Shown piece after piece: positions 34,214-43,615 of a stretch of DNA of 44,459 nucleotides. This stretch comes from Deltaproteobacteria bacterium (GTDB taxonomy: Bacteria; Desulfobacterota; DSM-4660; Desulfatiglandales; HGW-15). Location of the stretch: assembly GCA_016930835.1 (NCBI GenBank), contig JAFGGA010000197.1, positions 1 through 44,459 on the forward strand, given 5' to 3'. The notes under the pieces are model-generated. The model saw nothing but the letters and a program-made list of their open reading frames with translations, was not told the origin of the DNA and ran no database searches. Within the stretch, counting starts at the first letter, position 1. Each line of letters starts with the position of its first letter. The translations under genes and the position numbers were made by a program.

Positions 34214-35717
34214 TGTTATTCTCTTCCTCTCCTGGTCCTCCCGATACCTGTGTCAATCCGGACTCCGGATTCAAATCCTTGGTCCATGTTCCTCCCAAGG
34301 CGCGATAGAGACCGACACGATAAAGGATCAGTTCTGTTTTCCTCTGGATCATATCCTGTTCCAGACCTTGGACCGATAGAAGTTGGGTGAGAACAGGCAG
34401 GTATTCTTTCAATCCATTAAGGTATCGTTGCTTGGCCTCATTCAGGGCCTTCCGGGCGGTCTCAAGTTGCAGCTCAAGGGCGGCGATATGCTCCTGCTGT
34501 TTCTCCTCATTGATCAGGGCATCCTCTACCTCTTTAATGGCCGTAACGACACTTTCACGGTAAGCGGACAGCCTTTCATCCACAATCGCCCGTGTGCGAT
34601 CCACCTCTGCGGCGCGTTGTCCGCCGTCCAATATCGGGGCTATCAGATTTCCGGCAAGGGTGAGTATCCAGTTATCAAAAAGGAGATCCAGTTCATTAGC
34701 ACTGTAGGCGGCTGAACCTGAAAGGGACAGATTGGGCAACCGGTTGGCCCTGGCGGCCGATACCTGCCAGTCCGCTGCCTCAAGCTGGAGTCCGGCCGAA
34801 CGTACATCCGGTCTATTGACCAACAGATCCGCGGGAAGGCCCGCCGCGGGAGGGCTTTTCAGACTCGGTAATGTCTCTCGGGTAATGTGAATAGGGTAGT
34901 TGGGCGGCTTACCCATGAGAAGAGCAAGATTATTCAGCAATAACCGCTCCTGTGCCTCGATGAAGGGAATCTGGGCACGGGTTTGTTCCACCGTCTGTCT
35001 CTGTTGGAAGACATCCAGGACGGAGACCATGCCCTTGTTGAATCGCAGCTCCACTAATTCAAGATAAGTGAGATTGGTCTCCAGTTGTTTTTGAAGGAGA
35101 TGTCTTTGCATTCTTTGGGAGATTATATTGATCCATTGCTCTGCTATCTGGCCTGCAATGGAAACGGCCGCGGTGTTTAAATCTTCTCGCGTTGCATGAT
35201 AATCCAGAAGAGTCGCCATCCGGTCAGAGCGCATTCGTCCCCAGAGGTCTATTTCATAGCTGCTGGCCAGCCCCAAGGAATAGTCCTCCGTTTTTTGCCG
35301 GACGGTCGTTTTCGATTCTATTCCCTGTCCCGCAGGTGAGCCACTCTGTAGGGTTGCCGTTCCACCCTCTGATGTAATTTGTTGACGGGTATAGGATGCC
35401 CCTGCCGAAGCCTCCAGGCTTGGATACACTCCTGACCGACTTTGTGCGATAACGGCGTTTGCTTGTCTTAAACGCGCCCATGCCTTTACCAGGGAAAGGT
35501 TCCCAGACAGGGCCTCCTCTATCAGGGCATCCAATTCCGGATCTCCGAATTCCTTCCACCATCGCGAAGCGTGCCCCTGTTCAGAGGAATAAAGGGAAAA
35601 CCGTTTAGGGATGTCACCTTCAGGGGCTATCCTTGCCTGGGGATCAAAGGAGGCGCAGGACCATGCCGTGAGCATGATAACCAGCAGAGGAATGAGGATC
35701 TGGCAACCCTTCTTCAT
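34206..35717 (-). CDS. TolC/NodT family outer-membrane efflux protein
   Basis: A 503-residue outer-membrane factor of the NodT type. It starts with an N-terminal lipoprotein-like signal (LTAWSC-ASFDPQ), although the residue before the Ser is atypical for a lipobox. Two repeats of long helices and barrel strands follow (ALSGNLSLVKAWARLRQANAV; LGLASSYEIDLWGRMRSD; LRFNKGMVSVLDVFQQRQTVEQTRAQIP; ANRLPNLSLSGSAAYSANE). It forms the outer channel of the pump. Its stop overlaps the adaptor start. It lies 107 bases downstream of the Spy/CpxP-like gene. Confidence 0.93.
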   Translation of the reverse strand: MKKGCQILIPLLVIMLTAWSCASFDPQARIAPEGDIPKRFSLYSSEQGHASRWWKEFGDPELDALIEEALSGNLSLVKAWARLRQANAVIAQSRSGVYPSLEASAGASYTRQQITSEGGTATLQSGSPAGQGIESKTTVRQKTEDYSLGLASSYEIDLWGRMRSDRMATLLDYHATREDLNTAAVSIAGQIAEQWINIISQRMQRHLLQKQLETNLTYLELVELRFNKGMVSVLDVFQQRQTVEQTRAQIPFIEAQERLLLNNLALLMGKPPNYPIHITRETLPSLKSPPAAGLPADLLVNRPDVRSAGLQLEAADWQVSAARANRLPNLSLSGSAAYSANELDLLFDNWILTLAGNLIAPILDGGQRAAEVDRTRAIVDERLSAYRESVVTAIKEVEDALINEEKQQEHIAALELQLETARKALNEAKQRYLNGLKEYLPVLTQLLSVQGLEQDMIQRKTELILYRVGLYRALGGTWTKDLNPESGLTQVSGGPGEEENNNG

Positions 35718-35823
35718 GGTTCCGGGGGCCTCCCGAACTCCGACACATTGAAACGCTTTTTAACAGCTTTCGGATGGAATGATATGATGGAATGAATATC
35801 GTGCATGTCTGGTTTTTTCCGGC

Positions 35824-36366
35824 TTAATGGGGCCATGGACCGGCCTCCTTTGAGGGTCCTTCATGGAGAGGGGCCCCCCTTTTTCCAAAACGAGGCGGTT
35901 GGTGAGGAGATCGAAGCATCTTAATCTGTTCAGCGGTGAGCAGCTTTTCAAAAGCTAAACGAGACTCAATATTGAGGATAAATATCTTTCCCATCAGATC
36001 AGCGATCTCCTTGGCGTATTGATTTACTATCCCTTCGTCAGCCGGCGCCATTGAAAATGCCTTTTCCATTTTCAGGTTGAGCCGTTCCAGTTCGGTCCTC
36101 AGGGTTTGGACCTTTTCCCGATAGGTAAAATCGGCTTCCTTTATTTCGGCCACCTGCTCATCGGTGAGTTGAAGGTCTTCGGCGATCTTGGGGTTAAGCC
36201 ACAAATCATATGGAGACATTGGAACCCGGTGCATTTCCCCAGCGGCTCCCGGCAATGGCGGGCCTAAAATGGGTGAAAAAGCCTTTGCCGATAAAGGGTT
36301 AAAAAAGATCATGATCAATAAAACGATCGTGCAAGCGCCATATTTTTTTCTAAATTTCGGATTCAT
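35824..36366 (-). CDS. Spy/CpxP-like periplasmic stress protein
   Basis: A 180-residue protein with a signal peptide (cleavage near AKA-FSPI) and a helical body with two LTxxQ motifs (QLTDEQVAEIKEA and LLTAEQIKML), the signature of the CpxP/Spy/zinc-resistance family. These proteins bind unfolded proteins or metal in the periplasm and, in CpxP, damp the sensor kinase. GAAGGAGG before the ATG fixes the start. The gene heads the efflux operon and is divergent from a CpxRA-like two-component pair, so it probably senses the same envelope stress. The C-terminal tail is Gly/His/Pro rich and could bind metal. Confidence 0.83.
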   Translation of the reverse strand: MNPKFRKKYGACTIVLLIMIFFNPLSAKAFSPILGPPLPGAAGEMHRVPMSPYDLWLNPKIAEDLQLTDEQVAEIKEADFTYREKVQTLRTELERLNLKMEKAFSMAPADEGIVNQYAKEIADLMGKIFILNIESRLAFEKLLTAEQIKMLRSPHQPPRFGKRGAPLHEGPSKEAGPWPH

Positions 36367-36429
36367 TTTTTCCTCCTTCGACTGGTTTTGGGGTATTATC
36401 TCCTTTGATAAACATCCAGTTTAATCTCG

Positions 36430-36481
36430 AATTGTTAAGGATATATGTTGATAATCCATAGAATTGTAAAGGATTTGTAAA
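36430..36481. promoter_or_regulatory. CpxR-type direct repeats in the divergent control region
   Basis: GTAAA at 36466-36470 and GTAAA at 36477-36481 are spaced 11 bases apart, start to start (CpxR boxes have two GTAAA units about 10 apart). The longer block AATTGTAAAGGAT (36462-36474) is repeated as AATTGTTAAGGAT (36430-36442), 32 bases or about three helical turns away. Both lie between the Spy gene and the response-regulator gene, so one regulator could control both directions. Confidence 0.55.
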
Positions 36482-36566
36482 TCAGGTTGCGGGCAGGTCA
36501 AGGAGATAGTATCTTTATTGATGGGCATGGCCTACAAATCAACGTATGGATGAAGGAATCGTCACG

Positions 36567-37298
36567 ATGTCACCGGAAGACATATCCATCAGAATAAAAG
36601 TCCTGATCATCGATGATGACAAAAAGCTCTGTCGGCTCATCAAAGACTACCTGGAGCCCATGGGCTACGATGTGGATACAGCATACACCGGTAATGAAGG
36701 GCTGCAATTGGCCTTGGCCGGTGATTTTCACGTGGTGATCCTTGATGTCATGCTGCCGGGGATGGACGGGTTTGAGGTGTTGAAAACATTGCGGAAGGAA
36801 ACCGATATGCCGGTATTGATGCTCACTGCGCGAGGGGATGAGACCGACAGGATTGTAGGCCTGGAAATGGGTGCAGACGATTATATCCCCAAGACCTTTT
36901 CCTCAAGGGAACTCTTAGCGCGTCTTCGGGCTGTAACACGACGCTATTTCAAATCAGAGAGCTCAACGGAGCAAGGGATCAATGAGGCGTTAATCATATC
37001 GGGGGATCTCATCATCAGCCCCACATCACGAACCGCTCGTCTGGGAACAAAGACATTGGAACTGACTCCCCTGGAATTCGACCTCTTTATGTGTCTGGCA
37101 AAAGCTCCGGGGAGGGTGTTGAGCCGGGATCAGCTTCTGGACGCCGTTGCCGGTCGAAGCTACGAGGTCTTTGATCGTTCCATTGATGTCCATATCTCTT
37201 CCCTTCGGCGGAAATTGGGAGACGACAGCCGTAATCCGAAATTTATCAAAACCGTTCGATCAGCAGGTTATATGTTTATTATTCCGGGTCAACTATGA
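36567..37298 (+). CDS. OmpR/CpxR-like response regulator
   Basis: A 243-residue two-domain regulator: receiver domain (about 8-125, with D60 in VVILDVMLPGMDG as the phosphorylation site and acidic DDD near the start) and an OmpR-type winged-helix DNA-binding domain (about 145-240, LELTPLEFDLFMCLAKAPGRVLSR). The switch Lys is followed by TF in place of the common PF. Two in-frame ATGs exist; I chose the second (36567), which has AAGGA nine bases before. Overlap ATGA with the kinase gene shows a two-component pair. It is divergent from the Spy-efflux operon and probably drives it under envelope stress. Confidence 0.92.
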   Translation: MSPEDISIRIKVLIIDDDKKLCRLIKDYLEPMGYDVDTAYTGNEGLQLALAGDFHVVILDVMLPGMDGFEVLKTLRKETDMPVLMLTARGDETDRIVGLEMGADDYIPKTFSSRELLARLRAVTRRYFKSESSTEQGINEALIISGDLIISPTSRTARLGTKTLELTPLEFDLFMCLAKAPGRVLSRDQLLDAVAGRSYEVFDRSIDVHISSLRRKLGDDSRNPKFIKTVRSAGYMFIIPGQL

Positions 37299-38824
37299 TA
37301 AGGCCGTTTTCATCTTTATTCGCCAAGATCCTTTTCTGGTTCTTTTTAAACCTAATACTGATCTCAGGGCTTTTATTTGGGTTTTATGTGTTTCAATCCA
37401 AAATGGGGTTGGAGGCTATTTTCGGGCGGCAGACAATAGATCGCATGTATGTGGCGGGTAGGCTCATTTCACATGATCTGACCTCGACACCCCGAATTGA
37501 ATGGTCCGATGTCCTCACCCGGTTTAGCGAAATCCATCAAGTCCATTTTGCCCTGTTACTTGAAGATGGATCCGTCTTTTTATCAAAAAACCTGCACATC
37601 CCTGATGACCTGTTGAGGCGGTTGATGGACACCTTCCCCCTAAAACGGCCACAAAACGAATCTAGGCCTCCTTTCATGCATGATCATCCCCGGGAGGAGC
37701 CAAAAGGCGACCCGCCTCACGATAGGATGACCATAGGTCAAGGTTCTTTTGAATTAAGGTTCTTTGATCATAATGAACCCCCTGACGGAGCTCCGCGCAT
37801 CATGATACACACGAAAAACCCCACACAGTACTGGGCCAGGATCATTATCCCGGTGTCACTTGAACCGTGGCGACCTGCTGAGCCCGCGATGCTGATCGCT
37901 GAATCCGAATCCATCACCGGAAACGGATTCTTCTTTGATCCTCTTCCGTGGATGTTTGTTGCGGGTGCAGTTCTTTTTATCTCGGTTCTTCTGTGGATAC
38001 CCCTAGGCAGGAGTATCACTCGGCCGCTCGCCAGGATGACCGCTGCCGCTGAGGAGATCGCCGGGGGGAGATTTGATGTGCGGATCCATGAAGCGGGGGC
38101 CGATGAGATCGGGCGTCTTGGGAAAGCGCTTAATTATATGACCTTGCGATTACACGGTTTTGTCAATGGACAAAAGCGTTTTTTAGGGGATGCGGCCCAT
38201 GAACTCGGCTCACCCATCGCCCGTATTCAAATTGGACTCGGCATCCTGGAGCAGCGGATTGATCCGTGGAATAAGGAACGGGTAAAGGATGTGATGGAAG
38301 ATGTGACGCATATGTCGAATTTGGTCAATGAACTCCTTTCATTTTCGCGGGCGGAGATGAGCCCTACCAAGGTTCAGCTTGAAGCAGCTAAACTGTTTCC
38401 CTTGGTTGAACGGGCCGTACAGAGAGAGTGTCCTCCGGAAGCAAAAATCATGATCAATGTGGATGCGGATACCCAGGTTATCGCCGCCCCGGAACTCCTG
38501 ACCCGAGCCTTGGCCAATCTGATCCGAAACGCCGTTAAATATGCCGGAAATGCCGGTCCCATCGTCGTTAATGCAAAAAGAGAAAAGGACCAGGTCGTTA
38601 TCGTAGTACGCGACACCGGGCCAGGTGTACCTGAAGAAATCATGAGTCATCTCTTTGAGCCCTTCATTCGCCCGGAACCTTCCCGCGATCGTGAAACCGG
38701 CGGCGTGGGCTTGGGATTGGCCATTGTCAAAACTTGCGTGGATGCCTGTAAAGGCAGCGTAACCGCCGAAAATCTTAAACCCACGGGATTCGCGGTAACG
38801 ATTTCCTTGAATACAGGATGTTAA
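37295..38824 (+). CDS. CpxA-like sensor histidine kinase
   Basis: A 509-residue membrane kinase: TM1 (about 8-31), a periplasmic sensor part of about 180 residues, TM2 (about 212-235), HAMP, the H-box DAAHELGSPIAR with H302, the N-box NLIRNAVKYA, and the G boxes DTGPGVPEE and GVGLGLAIVKT. Its start overlaps the regulator stop by four bases. The periplasmic part is rich in His, Asp and Pro around FMHDHPREEPKGDPPHDR, which could bind a metal or contact the Spy-like protein. It signals to the response regulator; a Cpx-type envelope-stress or metal role is inferred from neighbours. Confidence 0.92.
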   Translation: MIRPFSSLFAKILFWFFLNLILISGLLFGFYVFQSKMGLEAIFGRQTIDRMYVAGRLISHDLTSTPRIEWSDVLTRFSEIHQVHFALLLEDGSVFLSKNLHIPDDLLRRLMDTFPLKRPQNESRPPFMHDHPREEPKGDPPHDRMTIGQGSFELRFFDHNEPPDGAPRIMIHTKNPTQYWARIIIPVSLEPWRPAEPAMLIAESESITGNGFFFDPLPWMFVAGAVLFISVLLWIPLGRSITRPLARMTAAAEEIAGGRFDVRIHEAGADEIGRLGKALNYMTLRLHGFVNGQKRFLGDAAHELGSPIARIQIGLGILEQRIDPWNKERVKDVMEDVTHMSNLVNELLSFSRAEMSPTKVQLEAAKLFPLVERAVQRECPPEAKIMINVDADTQVIAAPELLTRALANLIRNAVKYAGNAGPIVVNAKREKDQVVIVVRDTGPGVPEEIMSHLFEPFIRPEPSRDRETGGVGLGLAIVKTCVDACKGSVTAENLKPTGFAVTISLNTGC

Positions 38825-38981
38825 TCGTGTCTGATTCAAATAGATCATCTTTTGGCCCCGCCATGGATTCCCCAGTTTCGACTTTGCCTTTGACATGCGA
38901 GGAAGAAAGCCATATAGTCCGATTTTATAAAAGGCATTCCCATCATTTTTTCACTTCATGCAAAAAAGGGGGGGCGCTGCA

Positions 38982-41945
38982 ATGGCATCTTTTTCACGCA
39001 AGCTCAAACAAATTCGTTGGTATCAGTGGTTGTTAGCCGTGCTGGTTCTGATTTACATCACATACATCGCGCTCGCCTATCTGTACCTTCCCGATAAATT
39101 GAAGCAGGTTGCGGAGGCGGATGTATCAAACCTAATAGGGCGTCAGATTCTTGCTGAACGGTTCGACTTCAACCCCTTTGTCCTATCGCTTGAAGTCAAA
39201 CAGCTTTCCATTGCGGACAAGCCAGGGAGGCCCCTGATCGGGTGGCAGCGGCTTTATGTGAATTTCAGTTTCTGGAAATCCATATTTACGTGGAAGATCT
39301 CCCTGAAGGACCTTGTACTCAATCAGCCCGAGATCAATATGGAAAAAAATCAGGAGCGTTTCAACTTCAGTGACATCGTTGAACGTCTCAGTGCCCAAGA
39401 GAAGCCGGAAACGTCTTCTGGAGAGCCGCCTGACAAAAATTCTCAAATGGCCCTGGAGATCCTCCATATCGCCATCAACCAAGGGGTCTTCCGGTACACG
39501 GATCTCAGCGGTGTCAAGCCGGCTCACTCCAACATGGAGGACATGAATATCGAAGTAGAAGATCTCTACCTTGCCACCGGGGATGAGCACCTCAATCCAT
39601 TTGCTTTAAAGGCCAAGATACCCGGTGGAGGCGATTTGCGAATAAGCGGCCAATATCGCGTCGATCCCCTGCATTTTGACGCCGAAGTGGCAGCCGATGC
39701 GGTGCAATTGGCAACCTTTAGTGCGTTTATGGAAAATATCATCCCCATCAAAGTCAGCAATGGGCTCCTATCCGTCAATACTCGGATAACGGCGAAGCAG
39801 GAAAACGAATTTCAGCTTCGAGCGGAACAAGGGCGGGTTTTTTTGACCGATCTGAAGCTTGATGACGATATTTCAGACCCGCCGATGCTGCATGCCGGAG
39901 CCGTCTCCATTAACGAGGTGACGCTGGCCCTTCCACAGCAAGATGTGACCGTTGGGAGTGTGACCCTGGATGGTATCGCGGTCAATCAGTGGCTCGATGA
40001 AACCGGTAAATTCCGTTATGAGCGTTTGATTACGAAGGACGAGGAAGAGGCATCTCAGGACATACCCGATATGCAGCAGACCTCTACGCCACCCTGGAAT
40101 ATCCTGATCAAAGAGATGAACCTAAAAAACAGCACGCTGAATTTTTCTGATCAAGATGATGAGATCACACGCGGCCATTCCCTAACAGGGATTACACTGA
40201 ACCTGGAAAATTTTACCTTCACACCCGGCAACCAGACCTTGATGCGATTTATCGCCATGTTCGACGAGCAAGGTAAGGTAAGCGGGGACGGTACGATGAC
40301 GTTTTCGCCCCTCTCCGTGAATCTCAATTACCAGCTTGGAGAGATTGGGCTACCGCCTTTTTCCGAATATCTTGAAAAAATCTCTTTCATGCGAATCGAG
40401 AAAGGACGCTTAACGCTGGATGGCAATATGATCCTTGAGGCCGAAGATGGTACGTTCCTGAACGCAGCACTCGACATCAATCTGGATGGCCTTCAAGTGG
40501 AAGACACCCGTACGGATGATCCCCTTATCAGCATGCAGGCATTCAAGCTGGATGGTATCGAGGTTAATACGAGCAATCAAAGGATGTCCATAGCTTCCGT
40601 GGGCCTGGTGAAACCGGAAGTCTTTTTTAGGATATCGAAGGACAAAAAGATGACCCTGACATCGCTTATGAAGGAGAATGAAGCAGCAACCCAAGGTTCG
40701 GATGTTGCCAAAGAAACCGGTGGATCCAATGATTGGGCCTTTTCCATCCAAAAAATAACGCTGCAGGACGGAACCATCCAGTACACGGATCATAGCGTGA
40801 AACCGATGTTTAAAACCGGAATCTATGATCTGGATGTTGATGTAGATCAGATTGCCACGGACAGGGTTGAGCCCACACCATTTTCAATGACCAGCAAGAT
40901 AGATCAGTATGCGCCTTTAACCATCAAAGGCACGCTTGACTCCTTGCATAAGCAGCCGGGGATGGCATTTGCCTGCCAACTTAAAGGCCTGGATATGCCC
41001 TATCTATCTCCCTATTCCGCCACTTACATCGGTAACAACCTCAAAAGCGGGCAATTATCCTTGGCGCTGGACTACACCCTGCAAGATCACAAAATGAAAG
41101 GCAAGAATAATATCGTGGCGAAAAACCTGTATCTGGGTGAAAAAGTACCCAGTGAAACCGCTATTAAGGCGCCGGTTGCCCTGGGTTTGGCGCTTTTGCG
41201 CGATGTCAATGGGGTTATTGATCTGAATGTGGGATTATCCGGCGACCTGGACGATCCTGAATTCAGCCTTTCAGGGATTGTGGTTAAAGTGCTGGTCAAT
41301 ATCATTGTAAAGGCAGCGGCTTCACCGTTCAAACTTCTTGGTGCCCTTGTGGGCGGGCGCGAAGACCTTGGCGAGGTCCATTTTGCCAGCGGGCTCGCGG
41401 AATTGGATCAGGAAAATCAGGATCGCCTGAAAGGCCTGGCGGAGGCGTTGACGAAAAGACCCCAGTTGGCGGTTCGAGTCAAAGGGAACGCGGATCATCA
41501 CGAAGATGCCGTGATGCTCCAGAACATGCATTTGAAGGGACTTTTAGCATCTTCCCGTAAAATATCCCTCGATGCTCTGCAGGCAGAGGCCGCTGACAAG
41601 GCTTTATGGATGGTTCCGGAGAATCGCGATATATTGGATAAGATCAATATTGAATTGAATCTACCCGGGACATCTGATCGTGTGTCTCGGTTAAAGGCGG
41701 AAAACCCGAACCTGAAAGGTGAGGCCCTGGAGGCTGAGGTGTACCGGCGAATATATGATGATGTAAGGTCCGCGCAGGAGATCAGCATGGATGAGATTCT
41801 GTCACTGGCCGACGGTCGAGCGCTTACCATCAAACAGTATCTAGTGGATATACTCAAGCTTGATCATGAAAGGGTCTCCTTGATAAAGGCCCAAAAAGAA
41901 GAACTCACCGGTCGCGTTGTGTCGCTTGAAATAGAGGCGATATAA
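38982..41945 (+). CDS. DUF748/AsmA-like large envelope protein
   Basis: A 987-residue protein with one N-terminal membrane helix (LLAVLVLIYITYIALAYLYL, about 16-35), then long repetitive beta-rich domains of the DUF748 type (VYVNFSFWKS-like and LDGIAVNQWLDE-type segments; ADAVQLATFSAFMENIIPIK). Such AsmA/TamB-like proteins span the periplasm and are proposed to move lipids. The C-terminal part (about 800-987) has an LGEVHFASGLAELDQENQDRL segment that resembles an OmpA-type region, then helical coils. The ATG at 38982 follows a G-rich ribosome binding site (38968-38974); an earlier in-frame ATG (38958) lacks one. Confidence 0.8.
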   Translation: MASFSRKLKQIRWYQWLLAVLVLIYITYIALAYLYLPDKLKQVAEADVSNLIGRQILAERFDFNPFVLSLEVKQLSIADKPGRPLIGWQRLYVNFSFWKSIFTWKISLKDLVLNQPEINMEKNQERFNFSDIVERLSAQEKPETSSGEPPDKNSQMALEILHIAINQGVFRYTDLSGVKPAHSNMEDMNIEVEDLYLATGDEHLNPFALKAKIPGGGDLRISGQYRVDPLHFDAEVAADAVQLATFSAFMENIIPIKVSNGLLSVNTRITAKQENEFQLRAEQGRVFLTDLKLDDDISDPPMLHAGAVSINEVTLALPQQDVTVGSVTLDGIAVNQWLDETGKFRYERLITKDEEEASQDIPDMQQTSTPPWNILIKEMNLKNSTLNFSDQDDEITRGHSLTGITLNLENFTFTPGNQTLMRFIAMFDEQGKVSGDGTMTFSPLSVNLNYQLGEIGLPPFSEYLEKISFMRIEKGRLTLDGNMILEAEDGTFLNAALDINLDGLQVEDTRTDDPLISMQAFKLDGIEVNTSNQRMSIASVGLVKPEVFFRISKDKKMTLTSLMKENEAATQGSDVAKETGGSNDWAFSIQKITLQDGTIQYTDHSVKPMFKTGIYDLDVDVDQIATDRVEPTPFSMTSKIDQYAPLTIKGTLDSLHKQPGMAFACQLKGLDMPYLSPYSATYIGNNLKSGQLSLALDYTLQDHKMKGKNNIVAKNLYLGEKVPSETAIKAPVALGLALLRDVNGVIDLNVGLSGDLDDPEFSLSGIVVKVLVNIIVKAAASPFKLLGALVGGREDLGEVHFASGLAELDQENQDRLKGLAEALTKRPQLAVRVKGNADHHEDAVMLQNMHLKGLLASSRKISLDALQAEAADKALWMVPENRDILDKINIELNLPGTSDRVSRLKAENPNLKGEALEAEVYRRIYDDVRSAQEISMDEILSLADGRALTIKQYLVDILKLDHERVSLIKAQKEELTGRVVSLEIEAI

Positions 41946-42293
41946 GATCAAGTATGTCAAACAGGGCACATCTTGGCACGATCATCGGTAAAAGCCGCTA
42001 TGTATCCTTTGACGATTTCGTAAAAAGCCGTGAGTGAAGGCCAGGCTCCAGAAACCACTGGTAATAGTGGATTTTGGACCCCGAGATTGTTCCATAACAT
42101 CATTTCGAGGTTTTAGCCGAGTAATTCTTCCTTTGAGAAAGTGGTTGATATTCTAAATTTTTCCTTTCGATCAAAATGACAAATTACTCCAAGAACCTAT
42201 TATGACAAAAAATGCCCAGCCGAAAGGACGAATTACGATCCCTCTTCTGTTGGATGAACAAAAAATGGCGTTTTTTGTCTTTTTGCGAGATTA
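41946..42293. other. Gap with no gene seen
   Basis: About 350 bases between convergent genes. A small CCACT/AGTGG hairpin with a six-base loop lies near 42055-42070. I see no open frame or RNA gene and no clear T-run terminator. Confidence 0.5.
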
Positions 42294-42482
42294 TCACGCC
42301 TCGAAGATGATCCTGTGATCCACCAGGTTCATGACCTTGAGCCTTGCCTTGATCATTTTTTGTTCTCCGAAAATATTAACCAGGCGGTATTGTCCGTCTT
42401 CCTCCGGCTCAAGAAGATCCACCGATTCCATGATCAATTCTTCTTTGCCTTGATCCAATAAAAAGGCATTTGCTTCACACAT
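42294..42482 (-). CDS. CooT family small nickel-binding protein
   Basis: A 62-residue CooT-like protein that keeps the family's start MCEANAFLLDQGKEE (Cys 2 is the nickel ligand in CooT) and the core ESVDLLEPEEDGQYRLVNIFG, with the ending LVDHRIIFEA. CooT takes part in nickel delivery for carbon monoxide dehydrogenase in some bacteria; many sulfate reducers have several copies without a cooS gene nearby. Start and stop are set by an eight-base overlap with the DUF3842 gene upstream, so the TrmO-DUF3842-CooT genes form one operon. The first copy in this window is at 20780. Confidence 0.87.
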   Translation of the reverse strand: MCEANAFLLDQGKEELIMESVDLLEPEEDGQYRLVNIFGEQKMIKARLKVMNLVDHRIIFEA

Positions 42483-42900
42483 CTTTCAAAACCTCCTTTA
42501 TGTGTTTTTCCACCATGGCTTCAACCAGGTGGGGCAGGGGTTCCCATGTTGCACCGACCAACAAAATATTTTCCTGGTGTAAGGGAATGAGTATTTTTGG
42601 GGCCGGGCTTGACGTAATGGCCTCGGCCATCCGGGGAGTCACCTCCCCCATCATGGCATTGGGCCACGTAATGGCCACCGGCCCCAGGATCAGATCCCCC
42701 CTTTTCACGGTTCGTATAACGGGATTTTCCCCGGTGGCGCCGCGATTGGCCCCGGCCCTAAGCATCTGGGATGTAGCCGTGGAGTTGGTTCCCAGCGCTA
42801 GTATCTCAATGGTCTCATTATATTTTTTCTTCAGGGTCTTGATGATCGTGGCCCCGATCCCCCCGCCCTGACCGTCTATGACACAGATGCGTTTCATCAT
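42475..42900 (-). CDS. DUF3842 family protein
   Basis: A 141-residue protein with a Rossmann-like nucleotide-binding opening (RICVIDGQGGGIGATII) and a second conserved segment LALGTNSTATSQMLRAGANR. It belongs to DUF3842, common in anaerobic bacteria and usually beside CooT-like genes. The function is unknown; a nucleotide or cofactor binding role is suggested by the Gly-rich motif. A GAGGAG ribosome binding site lies about a dozen bases before the first ATG of an ATGATG pair (42900 or 42897). The stop lies inside the CooT start. Confidence 0.83.
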   Translation of the reverse strand: MMKRICVIDGQGGGIGATIIKTLKKKYNETIEILALGTNSTATSQMLRAGANRGATGENPVIRTVKRGDLILGPVAITWPNAMMGEVTPRMAEAITSSPAPKILIPLHQENILLVGATWEPLPHLVEAMVEKHIKEVLKDV

Positions 42901-42951
42901 GAATGATCTGATCTCCTCAGTCTCCTGGTTGCCATTATACTGTATATCCTA

Positions 42952-43509
42952 TCATTTTCTCTCAGCCTGTGAAAGGGCTTTTTCAATTTGATCCATCCAG
43001 TCGGACAATTTGATATCTTCCGCCAAACAGTAGGTCTTGGTGCAGGGTTTGATATCGATGATCGGGCTTTGATCCACGGCTTCCAGCCCCTGCACCTTTA
43101 GAATATTTCCTTTTTTCTCCAGGATTTTGACGGCCGTCACCAGGATAGGATTGGGCCTGGCCGGGCTGCAAGTGGAAAAGACCCCTACCAGCGGGAAGGC
43201 CTTTTGACCCATGGGATGGACCTTGGTCAAAGATCTTCCATGAGAAGGCAAAAGGTGCGGCCAGTACAGGACAAGGGCATGGGAGAAATCATCCAGCCCA
43301 TCCAGGATGCCTTCAAGATCCGGACGGATCACCAATTCGGATACCAGCGAGCGAATGGCCTTTGCTTCAATCGCTATCTGCTGTAGCTCTTTGTCGAGTT
43401 CAATGTCCTCTCCCTTGGCCCTCAGGCTCGGGGCCTTGATCTCACTCCTCACATAGCCTACCGGCCTGATCGTCATTTCAGCAAGTTTTGAAAAATCCGG
43501 TTCAGTCAT
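42952..43509 (-). CDS. trmO: TrmO/TsaA family tRNA methyltransferase-like protein
   Basis: A 185-residue protein of the TrmO (YaeB/VirR) family, which N6-methylates t6A37 of tRNA using S-adenosylmethionine. The N-terminal part is IRPVGYVRSEIKAP, the SAM-binding fold segments are VGVFSTCSPARPNPI and LLEGLDDFSHA-like (here ILDGLDDFSHALVLYWP), and the end is LEAVDQSPIIDIKPCTKTY. The enteric enzyme is longer; this size fits the shorter archaeal-like variant. AAAGGAT is found before the ATG. It is the first gene of an operon with DUF3842 and CooT, an odd pairing seen in several sulfate reducers to my knowledge. Confidence 0.85.
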   Translation of the reverse strand: MTEPDFSKLAEMTIRPVGYVRSEIKAPSLRAKGEDIELDKELQQIAIEAKAIRSLVSELVIRPDLEGILDGLDDFSHALVLYWPHLLPSHGRSLTKVHPMGQKAFPLVGVFSTCSPARPNPILVTAVKILEKKGNILKVQGLEAVDQSPIIDIKPCTKTYCLAEDIKLSDWMDQIEKALSQAERK

Positions 43510-43615
43510 TTGTGTAAAGATCCTTTCTTCTGTTTTTAATATCCAAAAGAAATTTTGGAATAGTTTAGCCCTTTAAAAAGATTGGAATCCCAAAATATTA
43601 TTGATGCAATCCAGA

